Assembly: GCF_023806085.1 (NCBI RefSeq)
Contig: NZ_JAMSLX010000009.1
Location: forward strand, 62,001 to 126,000
Length of the DNA: 64,000 nucleotides
Reading direction: 5' to 3'
Source: Hephaestia sp. MAHUQ-44
GTDB lineage: Bacteria > Pseudomonadota > Alphaproteobacteria > Sphingomonadales > Sphingomonadaceae
A program made the position numbers and the translations under genes. The notes under the pieces were generated by a model. That model ran no database searches. It saw only the letters and a list, made by a program, of their open reading frames with translations, and was not told the DNA's origin. This document shows, in pieces, positions 15,904 through 24,617 of the stretch. Within the stretch, counting starts at the first letter, position 1; every line of letters starts with the position of its first letter.

Positions 15904-16466
15904 ACGCGATGTCCGACCTGTTCGGCGCTGCGGTTCTGCCCGGTTTGCGGTCGGCTGACGCGGTCGTCACGCCCGACGAGGAATGCGCGCTGATCGCGCA
16001 TATCGACCAAGCAAGCCTCAGCCCCTTCAAATTCCGGCAATGGACGGGCAAGCGGCTGACCCGGTCGTTCGGCTGGACCTATGATTTCGCGACGGGTGCC
16101 TTCGCGCCGACCGACCCGATCCCGGAATGGCTGTTGCCGCTGAGCGCCCGCGCCGAGGAGTTCGCCGGGCTACGCCATGGCGAAATCGTGCAGGCGCTGG
16201 TCATCCGTTACGATCCCGGCGCCGGCATCGGCTGGCACAAGGACCGCCCGGTATTCGAGCATGTCGTCGGCATCTCGCTCGGCGCGCCCGCGGCGCTGCG
16301 CCTTCGCCGCCGCTCGGGCGGCAGGTTCGAGCGTACGAGCGCGCCGCTGACGCCGCGCGGCATGTATCATCTCAGCGGCGAGGCCAGGCACGAGTGGGAG
16401 CACAGCATCGCCGCGATGGACGCGGCGCGCTGGTCGATCACCTTTCGCAGCCTGGCTCGCCGCTAG
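15900..16466 (+). CDS. alkB: AlkB-family 2-oxoglutarate/Fe(II) dioxygenase
   Basis: A 188-residue DNA-repair dioxygenase that removes alkyl groups from bases by oxidative dealkylation. The Fe-binding HxD is in IGWHKDRPVFEHV; the distal His is in EARHEWEHSI; the 2-oxoglutarate Arg is in WSITFRSLARR; IRYDPGAGIGWHKD is the family signature. The chosen ATG overlaps the nuclease stop (ATGA); a longer start at 15891 is possible. It forms part of a cluster of repair genes. Confidence 0.88.
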   Translation: MNAMSDLFGAAVLPGLRSADAVVTPDEECALIAHIDQASLSPFKFRQWTGKRLTRSFGWTYDFATGAFAPTDPIPEWLLPLSARAEEFAGLRHGEIVQALVIRYDPGAGIGWHKDRPVFEHVVGISLGAPAALRLRRRSGGRFERTSAPLTPRGMYHLSGEARHEWEHSIAAMDAARWSITFRSLARR

Positions 16467-16472
16467 GTTCGA

Positions 16473-16844
16473 CTAGAACGGATAGTTCACCCCGTAATAG
16501 CCATAGACCTCGCGACCGTAATCTCGGTCGAAGGTCGGCTCGGCGTCGGCGCCGTAGCGCGGCGCCTTTTCGAGAACCTCCTTGTCGAGATCGACGACAT
16601 AGCCGCCCTGCTCGGTATCATAGGTCAGCACGTCCCAAGGCAGCGGATAATAGTCGCTGCCGAGGCCGAACAGGCCGCCGAACTGGAGGACGGCATATTC
16701 GACGCGGCCTTCGCGCTTATCGACCATGAAATTGTAGATCGAGCCGAGCTTCTCACGGTCGCGGTTATAGACGTTCGTGCCTTCGACCTTGTTCGAGGCG
16801 ATCAGGCGGTTGGTTTCGTCCGTGGCGATATCGGTGTCGGCCAT
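16473..16844 (-). CDS. PRC-barrel domain protein
   Basis: A 123-residue protein with a PRC-barrel (residues about 18-85, LIASNKVEGTNVYNRDREKL, GSIYNFMVDKREGRVEYAVL) and a tyrosine-rich tail (YGREVYGYYGVNYPF). AGGAGA precedes the ATG at 16844. PRC-barrel stress proteins are common next to DUF2171 genes in sphingomonads. Function unknown; possibly RNA- or membrane-associated. Confidence 0.82.
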   Translation of the reverse strand: MADTDIATDETNRLIASNKVEGTNVYNRDREKLGSIYNFMVDKREGRVEYAVLQFGGLFGLGSDYYPLPWDVLTYDTEQGGYVVDLDKEVLEKAPRYGADAEPTFDRDYGREVYGYYGVNYPF

Positions 16845-17034
16845 GACACATCTCCTTTTACGCGAACCCCTCTCTCCTTCAGCTACGCGCCGCACGCGTG
16901 ATCTTTCCATCGGTCAGCCAAGTGCCCGGCGAAATTCGCCCAGGCGCCGGACTCGCATGACGAGCTGAGCGGCAGCCTTCCTTCACACTCGCGCGTTGCT
17001 CGGTGGGGACACGCGACAGGCAGGAGATTTCGAC

Positions 17035-17301
17035 ATGGCCGACCTCACGGAAATCAAGGAGCATATGGAGATCATCGGCGCCGATGGCGTCCACATCGGC
17101 ACGGTCGACAAGGTCGAGGGCGACCGGATCAAGATGACCAAGGCCGACAGCGGATCGCACCAGGACCATCACCACTATATTTCAGGCGGGCTCGTCGCCG
17201 ACGTCGAAGGCAACCAGGTGCGGCTGTCGGCCAATGGCGATGCCGCGGTGCTGCTCGAAGAGGAGAAGGGCGGCGAGGCGCTCGCCGATAAGCGCGAATA
17301 A
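17035..17301 (+). CDS. DUF2171 domain-containing protein
   Basis: An 88-residue protein with the DUF2171 pattern IKEHMEIIGADGVHIGTVDK then GDRIKMTKADSG and HHHYISGGLVADVEGNQVRL. It resembles a small PRC-barrel-like fold. An AGGAG site precedes the ATG at 17035. It is divergent from the PRC-barrel gene, suggesting a shared stress-response promoter region. Confidence 0.85.
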   Translation: MADLTEIKEHMEIIGADGVHIGTVDKVEGDRIKMTKADSGSHQDHHHYISGGLVADVEGNQVRLSANGDAAVLLEEEKGGEALADKRE

Positions 17302-17304
17302 GCT

Positions 17305-17883
17305 TCAGTCCGCACGCCACGCGCGCATCGCGCGGTCATATTTCTCGCGCGCCGCCGCGACCCGGCGCTCGACGCTATCGTGCTCGCGTGCCTGATCGCG
17401 TTCGAGCGCGCGGCGCTCGCGATCGAGTTCGGCCTGTTTGCGGCCAAGCGCGGAACGCTCACGCTCGTGCCGCTTTTCGATCTCTGCCAGTTCGGCCTCG
17501 ATCCGCGTTAGCGACTGCCGATCTGGGCGCGGCTTGGGTTTCGGCGGCGGCTTTCGGATTGCCGGCTTCGCCTTTCGCGACTGAGGGGCGCTCGTTTCGG
17601 TCGAGCGACCTTTCGACTTCTTGCGCGAGCGCGCCTTGTCCTTCGGCAACGCCGCCATATGCTCGGCCACCGTGCCGCGCAGGCGCCTGATCACCTTGCC
17701 CGGATCGGCGAGCGGCTCGCGCATCAGCTCGGGATCATCGATACGCTCGGCAGCACCGCTCGCGAACAGATTGGTGTCGCTGCCCCAAGCCTCGAGTGCG
17801 GCCTTCTGGCTCGGCGCCGCCACATAGGCGTCGTGAAAGCCGATCGGCGTGCGGAACACTTTCAGTTTTTGCGTGCGCGCCAC
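17305..17883 (-). CDS. Hypothetical Lys/Arg-rich coiled-coil protein (TolA-like composition)
   Basis: A 192-residue protein. Residues 1-70 form a conserved head (KLKVFRTPIGFHDAYVAAPS, KAALEAWGSDTNLFASGAAE). A basic Pro/Lys/Ser linker follows, then a long helix rich in Ala, Glu, Arg and Gln (residues about 120-188, EAELAEIEKRHERERSALG). Sphingomonad relatives are often annotated as cell-envelope TolA-like on composition alone; no signal peptide or membrane anchor is visible, so a cytosolic or nucleic-acid role is equally possible. Confidence 0.6.
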   Translation of the reverse strand: MARTQKLKVFRTPIGFHDAYVAAPSQKAALEAWGSDTNLFASGAAERIDDPELMREPLADPGKVIRRLRGTVAEHMAALPKDKARSRKKSKGRSTETSAPQSRKAKPAIRKPPPKPKPRPDRQSLTRIEAELAEIEKRHERERSALGRKQAELDRERRALERDQAREHDSVERRVAAAREKYDRAMRAWRAD

Positions 17884-18076
17884 GAATGTCCCCTGGATTC
17901 CGCGTCAGGCCCACGTTGTCCCGATGCAGTGAACCAAACATGCGACGCGCCAGTCCGGTGATCGATCCCAAATTGACAAAATCGCTTGCTGAATGAAGAG
18001 TTGCCAGCGGCTCCGAGCGGACTTCGACCAACCCGCACGATCGGTCATTCCGGGGTGGGCATGATTGGAGGCTAGC

Positions 18077-19180
18077 ATGGACCACGTCGCGCCCGACCAG
18101 GACTATGAGCCGTTGCTCGGTCAACTCAATCGCTGGTCCACAAGCACGGATGCCGCAGCCGCGCCGACAATGCGCGAGCGCGTCATGGCGTTCGACTGGT
18201 CGACGACACCGCTCGGGCCGAGATCGACCTGGCCCAGCGAGCTTCGCATCAGCGTCCGGCAGATGCTCGACTCGGGTTTTCCCAAGGCGATCGCATGGGG
18301 CGAGGAACTGACCACCATCTACAATGATGCCTTTCGAACGATCCTCGGCGGAAAGCCCGAAGCACTGGGGCGCTCGTTCCGCGACGTGTGGGCCGAAGCC
18401 TGGGACGAGGTCGGTCCGATCGCCGAGCGCGCGCTGGCCGGGACGTCGACCTATATCGAGGACTTTCCGCTCACTATCGACCGCACGGGTCAAACCGAAC
18501 AGGCGTGGTTTACCTTCTGCTACAGTCCCTTGCGCCTCGCTGACGGCTCTGTTGGCGGCATGCTCGACACGGTGGTCGAAACGACGGGCAAGATTCGCGC
18601 GCAGGCCGACCTTGCCGTGATCAATCACGAGCTCGGTCATCGGCTCAAGAACACGCTCGCCCTCGTTCAGGCGATCGCGTCGCAGACGCTCGGCGATGCG
18701 ACGGAGCCGGACGCGTTCGAAGCCTTTGCGGATCGCCTGAGCACACTCGGGCATGCCCATGACATCCTGCTCCGCCGAGAATGGGTCAGCGCTCCGCTGA
18801 CCGACGTAATCCTGGCATCACTCGAACCGCACGATGCCGGCGGCCGCATCCTGACACGTGGTCCCGATCGGCAGATCGGATCGCGCACCGCCATTGTCCT
18901 CTCGCTGATGCTCCACGAGCTTGCGACCAATGCGATCAAATATGGCGCGCTGTCCGCGGCCGAAGGTCAAGTGCATCTTACCTGGTCGATCGACGACGAG
19001 CGGTTTCGGCTGCAATGGGAGGAAAAGGGCGGCCCGAAGCCGGAGCCGTGCACGCATCGGGGGTTCGGCTCGCGTCTTCTCGGCCTCGGCCTCGGCGGCA
19101 AAAGTCAGGTCGAGCAACATTTTACTGACGGCGGGCTTGTGTTCGAAATGACGGCTCCGATCGGAGAACTCGCCACTTGA
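18077..19180 (+). CDS. PAS-domain HWE-family sensor histidine kinase
   Basis: A 367-residue soluble kinase. Residues about 50-165 form a PAS-like sensor (GFPKAIAWGEELTTIYNDAF). Residues 180-260 are the dimerisation domain with the phospho-accepting His in VINHELGHRLKNTLALVQAI. Residues 260-360 are the ATPase with HELATNAIKYGAL, the FRLQWEEKGGP strand that gives HWE kinases their name, and GFGSRLLGLGLGG. A GGAGG site 5 bases before the ATG fixes the start. No transmembrane segment and no partner regulator nearby; HWE kinases often feed the general stress response in alphaproteobacteria. Confidence 0.88.
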   Translation: MDHVAPDQDYEPLLGQLNRWSTSTDAAAAPTMRERVMAFDWSTTPLGPRSTWPSELRISVRQMLDSGFPKAIAWGEELTTIYNDAFRTILGGKPEALGRSFRDVWAEAWDEVGPIAERALAGTSTYIEDFPLTIDRTGQTEQAWFTFCYSPLRLADGSVGGMLDTVVETTGKIRAQADLAVINHELGHRLKNTLALVQAIASQTLGDATEPDAFEAFADRLSTLGHAHDILLRREWVSAPLTDVILASLEPHDAGGRILTRGPDRQIGSRTAIVLSLMLHELATNAIKYGALSAAEGQVHLTWSIDDERFRLQWEEKGGPKPEPCTHRGFGSRLLGLGLGGKSQVEQHFTDGGLVFEMTAPIGELAT

Positions 19181-19210
19181 GGATAGGCGGGCGAACGCTT
19201 CTTGGCGCTG

Positions 19211-20038
19211 TCACCCTTCCGAACCGCCAAAGTCCGCCGACAGCTTTTGCCGGGTTTTTCGGGCCTTGTCCCTGAGTTCGATCCAGACCGGCGTATGATC
19301 GCTGGTCTTTTCCCACCCGCGCGGGCGCGTATCGACCTCCGCGGCGACTAGCCTTGCGGTTGCGGCCGGATTGAGCAGAAAATGGTCGATCCTGAGCCCC
19401 GCGTTTCGCTCGAAGGCGCCGCGCCAATATTTCCAGAAGGTGTAGATGGTGTCGTGCGGGTGGAGATGCCGGATGGCATCGGTCCAACCCTGGTCAAGCA
19501 GGCGCTGGTAGGCCGCCTTCACCTCGGGCGCGAACAGCGCATCGTCGCGCCAGCGCTCGGGAGCATAGACGTCCATGTCAGTCGGCATGACGTTGAAATC
19601 TCCCGCCACGATCACCGGCGCGTCCAGCCCGATCATCGAGGCGAGATGGTCGCGCAACCGATCGAACCATCTCAGCTTGAAGTCGAACTTGGGTCCGGGT
19701 CGCGGATTGCCGTTGGGAAGGTAGAGTCCGGCGATCAGTACGCCGTTCACTGCTGCCTCGATATACCGGCTCTGCACATCGTCCGGGTCGCCTGGCAGGC
19801 CGCGCCGCGTCTCGTGAATCTCACCAATGCGGCTGAGGATCGCGACGCCGTTCCAGCGGCTCTGCCCATGCCAGATCGCCTTGTACCCTGCGTCCCTGAT
19901 CGCCGATTCGGGGAAATTCTCCTGCGGCGCCTTCAACTCCTGAAGGCAGACGATGTCGGGCTCGGCCAAATCCAGCCAGCGCAGCAGCACAGGCAGCCGG
20001 CCATTGACGCCGTTCACATTGTAGGTGGCGATCTTCAC
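19211..20038 (-). CDS. xth: Exodeoxyribonuclease III (AP endonuclease)
   Basis: A 275-residue endonuclease/exonuclease/phosphatase-fold enzyme. It has MKIATYNVNGVNGRLPVLL, the metal-binding Glu in DIVCLQELKAPQENFPE, GDFNVMPTDMDVYAP, and the C-terminal catalytic His in EKTSDHTPVWIEL. It nicks DNA at abasic sites and trims 3' ends. Its ATG overlaps the ligD stop by 4 bases, so the two are translated together, linking end-processing to ligation. Confidence 0.94.
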   Translation of the reverse strand: MKIATYNVNGVNGRLPVLLRWLDLAEPDIVCLQELKAPQENFPESAIRDAGYKAIWHGQSRWNGVAILSRIGEIHETRRGLPGDPDDVQSRYIEAAVNGVLIAGLYLPNGNPRPGPKFDFKLRWFDRLRDHLASMIGLDAPVIVAGDFNVMPTDMDVYAPERWRDDALFAPEVKAAYQRLLDQGWTDAIRHLHPHDTIYTFWKYWRGAFERNAGLRIDHFLLNPAATARLVAAEVDTRPRGWEKTSDHTPVWIELRDKARKTRQKLSADFGGSEG

Positions 20039-21945
20039 AGGTCCGGGAGTTCCTGATCGGCGCGGCCCCAGCCCGACAGCGCCTTCGATGCGGCCCGCTT
20101 CAACAGCTCCTTCGCGTCGCCGACATGGAAATGGGACGGCTTGGAAATCGTCTCCATTTCCTTCCAGGTGATCGGCGCCGCCACCGGCGCTTGCTCGCGC
20201 GCCCGCGCGCTGTAGGGCATCACCGCGGTCGCGCCGCGCTGGTTGCGCAGATAGTCGACGAAGATGCGGCCCTTGCGTTGAACCTTGGGCAGCGCAGCCG
20301 TAAAATGCTCAGGGTCCGATTGCGCGACGGCTTGCGCGAGACGGTGCGCGAAATCCTTGACCTCCGGCCATTCGGCGCGTGGCGTGAGCGGCGCGATCAC
20401 GTGAACACCCTTGCCGCCCGTCAGCATCGGGAAGGTCTCGAGGCCAATCGACTTCAGGATGTCGCGGAACTGGAACGCGGCGGTGCGGACATTCTCGAAA
20501 TCGAGACCGACATCGGGGTCAAGATCGAACACCAGCCGGTCGGCCTTCTCGACATCCTCGATCCGCGCGCCCCAGCCATGAAACTCGATCGTGCCCATCT
20601 GGACGCAGGTCATCAGCCCGTCGGGCGTGTCGATATAGAGATAGGGCTCCTCGTGCCCGTCCTTCTCGCGGATGCCGACATGATGAACTGTGTCGCCGAA
20701 ACTGCCGGCGTCGTGCTTCTGGAAGAAGCACTTTTTTGCACGGCCCTGTGGACAGCGCACAAGGCTGATCGGTCGCGAGCCGGCCCAGGGAAGCATGATC
20801 GGCGCGACCGCCTCGTAATAGTCGGCGAGTGCGCCCTTCGTGATGTTGCTCTCGGGATAGATGACGCGGTCACGATTGCTGATCTTGACGGCGGACGCCG
20901 CCGGCGCGGTCGCCTGGGCGATTGGCTCCTCGGTCTCCAGCACGACCGCCTCGGGCTTCTTGTCTTCGCGGAGGCCAAGATAGCTCGGATGACGAAGCGT
21001 GCCCTCGTTGGTCATTTCAGTGTAAGCGATCTCCGCGACCAGCCTGGGTTTGAGCCAATGCGCGCCGCGGACCTCGGCACGCGGCGCCTTCACGGTCGGC
21101 GCCTTCTGCTCGAGCGGCTTCATGATCTCCATCAAGCGGAACAGCTCTTTGGTATCGAATCCGGTGCCGACCTTGCCGGCATAGCGAAGCTCGCCTCCGT
21201 CGTGGACGCCGAGGATCAGCGAACGGAACGAGCGGGATTTGTCCGACGGCGTCCAGCCGACGACCACGAATTCTTGGCGCTTGATGCACTTGGTCTTGAG
21301 CCAGCCGCCCGAGCGCGAGCCGACATATTTGCCGGTTGCAAGCTTGGAAATCACGCCTTCGAGACCGGCCGCGCAGAACTGGTTGAACAGCTTCTCGCCG
21401 ATGCCGACGATATGGTCGGAATAGCGCAGCCGATCGCTCTTCTTCGGCAGAATCAGGGCGAGCTTCTTCTTGCGTTCGATCAGCGGCAAGCCGGTCAGAT
21501 CCTCGCCGTCGAGTTCGAGCAGGTCGAACGCGAAATAGTCGATCTGGTCGGGCGCGCCCTTGAGCGCGCCTTGCAGCGCCTGGAAGCTCGTCCGGCCATT
21601 GGTATCGAGCACGACCGCTTCGCCGTCGATCAGCGCCGAGCGCACCTTCAGCTTGGAGGCTTCGTTGAGGATGCCGGTGAAGCGATCCGACCAGTCGAGG
21701 CCGGAGCGCGTATAAGCGCGCGCTTCGCCGCCACCGACCGCGAGAAGCGTCCTGTAGCCGTCATATTTCATTTCATGGAGCCAGCGATCGCCGCCGGGGA
21801 CGGCATCGACCAGCTTCGCGAGTTGGACCGGCCGGAAAGGAGGCGGGCCGGTGATCGTGGCGGCTGCGCCGCCCGATCGGACCGCCCGCGATCGGGATGT
21901 GCCGGCTCGGCTCGGGGCCAGTGTGGAGGAGGTGGATCGCGCCAT
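20035..21945 (-). CDS. ligD: ATP-dependent DNA ligase LigD, ligase-polymerase form without phosphoesterase domain
   Basis: A 636-residue protein. The N-terminal adenylation domain has the active-site Lys in WLHEMKYDGYRTLLAVG, then IDGEAVVLDTNGRTSFQALQ and GGWLKTKCIKRQEFVVVGWT; an OB fold follows. From about residue 340 comes the primase-polymerase domain with ADRLVFDLDPDVGLDFENVR and MLTGGKGVHVIAPLTPRAEW. The usual N-terminal phosphoesterase module of proteobacterial LigD (about 170-200 residues) is absent: the open frame continues upstream to 22275 but is antisense to DUF3606 there. It would act in Ku-dependent end joining; no ku gene is in the window. Confidence 0.92.
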   Translation of the reverse strand: MARSTSSTLAPSRAGTSRSRAVRSGGAAATITGPPPFRPVQLAKLVDAVPGGDRWLHEMKYDGYRTLLAVGGGEARAYTRSGLDWSDRFTGILNEASKLKVRSALIDGEAVVLDTNGRTSFQALQGALKGAPDQIDYFAFDLLELDGEDLTGLPLIERKKKLALILPKKSDRLRYSDHIVGIGEKLFNQFCAAGLEGVISKLATGKYVGSRSGGWLKTKCIKRQEFVVVGWTPSDKSRSFRSLILGVHDGGELRYAGKVGTGFDTKELFRLMEIMKPLEQKAPTVKAPRAEVRGAHWLKPRLVAEIAYTEMTNEGTLRHPSYLGLREDKKPEAVVLETEEPIAQATAPAASAVKISNRDRVIYPESNITKGALADYYEAVAPIMLPWAGSRPISLVRCPQGRAKKCFFQKHDAGSFGDTVHHVGIREKDGHEEPYLYIDTPDGLMTCVQMGTIEFHGWGARIEDVEKADRLVFDLDPDVGLDFENVRTAAFQFRDILKSIGLETFPMLTGGKGVHVIAPLTPRAEWPEVKDFAHRLAQAVAQSDPEHFTAALPKVQRKGRIFVDYLRNQRGATAVMPYSARAREQAPVAAPITWKEMETISKPSHFHVGDAKELLKRAASKALSGWGRADQELPDL

Positions 21946-22050
21946 CCCCAATAGACTCGATTCAGCCACCGATCGTTCCGCCTCGACGACAATGCGGCAA
22001 CGCTTCGGAATCACGAGCGTTGGTCGGGCATCGGAGAAATGGAGGCCGAC

Positions 22051-22227
22051 ATGGCAGATGACAAGACGAAACGCGCGCCCCAGGACAGCTCGCGCATCGC
22101 GATGGGCGAGGATTATGAGGTCGACTATTGGACCAACAAATTCGGCGTCAGCCGCGAGACATTGCAGCAGGCGGTGAACGCGGTCGGCAACAGCGCCGCT
22201 GCCGTCGAGCAGCATCTGAAGCGATAG
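22051..22227 (+). CDS. DUF3606 domain-containing small protein
   Basis: A 58-residue acidic-basic protein with the DUF3606 core RIAMGEDYEVDYWTNKFGVS then ETLQQAVNAVGNSAAAVEQH, a helical segment of unknown function common near stress and end-joining genes. GGAG precedes the ATG at 22051. Divergent from ligD. Confidence 0.85.
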   Translation: MADDKTKRAPQDSSRIAMGEDYEVDYWTNKFGVSRETLQQAVNAVGNSAAAVEQHLKR

Positions 22228-22267
22228 CAGATCCGCTTTCGCCTGCCGATCCTGATAGCCTCGCGAC

Positions 22268-22860
22268 GTATGCAATCTCTACACCGTGAGGAAGAGTGCC
22301 GCCGAGGTCGCGGCACATTTCGGGGTCGCGAACCCGGTTACGTCCAATGCGCCCGAGGAAGTCTGTCCGGGAACGCCTGGCATGGTCGTGCGCGAGGAAG
22401 CCGGGATCATACAGTCGATGGCCCGGGGATTTCGCTGCGCCTCAAGGGCATGAAGCCCGAGTCCAAGCCCAAGCCCGTCAATAACATCGCCGATATGCGT
22501 AAAGGCATGTGGAGCGGCCTCGCACGCAAGCCGCAATGGCGCTGCCTGATCCCCGTCACTGCCTTTGCTGAAGCCGAAGGCGCGAAAGGGCCAAAGACGC
22601 GGACGTAGTTCAATGTGAAGGATCAGCCGATCTTCGCCTGGCCGGCTCTGGCGGGTCAGCGATGAGTGGGGGCCGGTCTATTCCGGCGTGATGACCGACT
22701 GCAACGAGGCCATCCGCCCGGTCCATGATCGCATGCCTGTGCTGCTGATGCCGGATGAATATGAGCGATGGCTGCACGGTAGCTTCACCACGCGCTTGGC
22801 TTTCAGGAGCGATGCTTTCCAGACGAGTATATCGAAATGACGCGCACCATCGAACCGTGG
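22268..22860 (+). pseudogene. Third SRAP/YedK-family gene, inactivated
   Basis: The pieces read VCNLYTVRKSAAEVAAHFG, GFPLRLKGMKPESKPKPVNN, MWSGLARKPQWRCLIPVTAF, then after a TAG FNVKDQPIFAW, then in another frame VSDEWGPVYSGVMTDCNEAI and PVLLMPDEYERWLHGSF. This is a complete SRAP protein broken by a damaged start (GTATGC where ATGTGC is expected), at least two frameshifts and an in-frame TAG. It differs from the two copies at 14289-15469 and is closer to the larger YedK subfamily. Confidence 0.75.
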
Positions 22861-23236
22861 AACCAGCCGCGACCGGCTGGACTGACGTCCACCCCGTAAG
22901 CGGCGTCAGCCCGGCATAGCGATCCCGGGGGTCCAGACCCCGCGCAATCCGATCGTGAGCGAAGCGAAGCGACCGGCTGCACGATGCTGGATGACATAGC
23001 TGCGCTTCTCCCGCTGCCGTCGGGCAGGCTGAACGAAAGGCGTTACCCGATACGGTGGCCAGCAATCGGCAGGGGAATGCCTTCCCCTGACGACCAGCCC
23101 AAGGTCTGGCCGTACCCCTTCGAGCAGGACTGCCGGCCCGAGGGCGCCCCGCGAGAGCGAGAGGATGGCCGGCTGGCCGTGACGGGTTGAGCGCGGAGAG
23201 AGAGGCTCGCCGCGGCCCGTCGCGAAAGGCAGCACA
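22861..23236 (+). other. Non-coding leader of the antirestriction gene, hairpin-rich
   Basis: No credible gene. Several hairpins are visible: AGGGGAA/TTCCCCT at 23071-23088 with a TGCC loop, GGGGTC/GACCCC near 22927-22940, and a GCCGGCC/GGCCGGC pair before the gene. The last 70 bases resemble the leader of the ParB gene: both contain GGCCGG, TGACGGG and GAGAGAG in the same order. This region is the probable left part of the conjugative element; no attachment site or integrase was found. Confidence 0.4.
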
Positions 23237-24220
23237 ATGGGACATGCACGCGCCAACCGCCCGGCCGGCGACCGGGCGAACCTCTACCAGCAGATCACCG
23301 ACCGGATCATCGCCGAACTCGAAGCCGGACGTGTTCCGTGGGTCCAGCCCTGGGGCACCGCCAGGGCCACCATCGGTCTTCCGCACAATGCCGTCAGCGA
23401 CCGGCGCTATGGCGGGATCAACATCCTCACGCTCTGGGATGCGATGGTGTCGCGCGGCTATGCGAGCCACGCCTTCCTGACCTTCCGGCAGGCGATCGCG
23501 CTCGGCGGCTCGGTCCGCAAGGGCGAGCGCGGCATCGGCGTGATCTACACCCGGCGCTTCATCCCGCGCGAGGAACGCCGCCGCGCCGATCTCGAAGGCC
23601 GCGAACCGAGCGGCGGCATCCCGTTCCTCAAATGGTTCACCGTCTTCTCGGTCGAGCAATGCGACGGGCTGCCAGCGCATATCTGCGAACCGCCGCCACC
23701 AATCCCCGACGGCCTGATCCTCCCGCAAGCCGACGCGCTCATCAAGGCGACCAAAGCCGACTTCCGCATCGGCGGCCCCTCGGCCTTCTATTCGCCGACG
23801 CACGACTACGTGCAGGTGCCACGTCCCGACGACTTCCACGATCCGGTGAACTGGCACCGCACGGCATTCCACGAACTCGGTCATTGGGTCGGCGGCGCCT
23901 CGCGGCTCAACCGCGATCAGACCGGTGCGTTCGGCTCGATCTCCTACGGGAAGGAGGAGCTGGTAGCCGAAATGGCCGGCGCGTTCGTCTGCGCGGCGCT
24001 CGGCATCAGCCCCACCGTGCGGCACGCGGACTATCTCGGCTCCTGGCTGGAGATCATCCGCGAGGACAATCGCGCGATCCTGCGCGCGGCGAGCGCCGCA
24101 TCGAAGGCGGCCGACTATCTGCTCGCCTTCCGTTCGCAGGCCGGCATCACCGCCAATGACGACGACCCCGACCCTAACCCCGACGGCGCCATGGCTCTCG
24201 AAGGGAGGATCGCGGCATGA
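23237..24220 (+). CDS. ArdC-like antirestriction protein (ssDNA-binding plus zincin-like peptidase)
   Basis: A 327-residue protein. The N-terminal DUF1738/ArdC domain has LYQQITDRIIAELEAGRVPW, AVSDRRYGGINILTLWDAM and FLTFRQAIALGGSVRKGERG. The C-terminal zincin-like metallopeptidase domain has the HExxH motif in WHRTAFHELGHWVGGASRL and a downstream acidic EELVAEMAGAF. ArdC proteins bind single-stranded DNA and protect incoming plasmid DNA during conjugation. First gene of a chain of overlapping genes. Confidence 0.92.
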   Translation: MGHARANRPAGDRANLYQQITDRIIAELEAGRVPWVQPWGTARATIGLPHNAVSDRRYGGINILTLWDAMVSRGYASHAFLTFRQAIALGGSVRKGERGIGVIYTRRFIPREERRRADLEGREPSGGIPFLKWFTVFSVEQCDGLPAHICEPPPPIPDGLILPQADALIKATKADFRIGGPSAFYSPTHDYVQVPRPDDFHDPVNWHRTAFHELGHWVGGASRLNRDQTGAFGSISYGKEELVAEMAGAFVCAALGISPTVRHADYLGSWLEIIREDNRAILRAASAASKAADYLLAFRSQAGITANDDDPDPNPDGAMALEGRIAA

Positions 24221-24617
24221 TCCTCGTCTCTCCCGAAATCCGCGAGGCGCTGCGCGCCAACGATCGCGCCCGCCAAGCGGCACAGGCGACAGGCCAGCGT
24301 GAACCCGACCCCGTTCCCGTCGTCCGTTTCTTCAACCCCATCGGCTACGCCACCTGGCTCGCCACCGAGATCGATGAGGACGGGATCATGTTCGGGCTTG
24401 CCGACCTCGGGTTCGGCTCGCCGAGCTGGGCAGCTTTGCGCTCGAGGAGATGGAGTCGATCCGGCTTCCGTTCGGGCTCGGCATCGAGCGCGATATCCTG
24501 TTCAGGGGCGCCTTCCCCTTGTCGGTCTATGCCGAAGCCGCGCGCCGCGTCGGCTCGCTCGTCCTCGCCGAGCGTCGCCTCCGCAAGGCAGCCGCCACCT
24601 TGAAGGGAGGCTGGTGA
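24217..24617 (+). pseudogene. DUF2958 domain gene with a single-base frameshift
   Basis: The first part reads MILVSPEIREALRANDRARQ, VRFFNPIGYATWLATEIDED and GIMFGLADLGFGSP. After position about 24432 the match continues in another frame: ELGSFALEEMESIRLPFGLG, IERDILFRGAFPLSVYAEAA. CCGAGCTG in place of an expected CCGGAGCTG (one G missing) explains the shift. The start overlaps the ardC stop (ATGA). DUF2958 proteins follow ArdC in many such elements. It could be a sequencing indel. Confidence 0.7.

Noticed and set aside
20125..21954. 609-codon plus-strand open frame opposite ligD
   Set aside because: Antisense shadow; ligD motifs are intact on the minus strand and this frame shows no recognisable domain.
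21946..22275. 110-codon N-terminal extension of ligD that could be the phosphoesterase domain
   Set aside because: It is antisense to DUF3606 and shows no phosphoesterase His/Asp motifs.
22610..24283. 557-codon minus-strand open frame opposite ardC
   Set aside because: Covers the antirestriction gene with its HELGH motif and the SRAP pseudogene; composition is that of a reverse-frame shadow.
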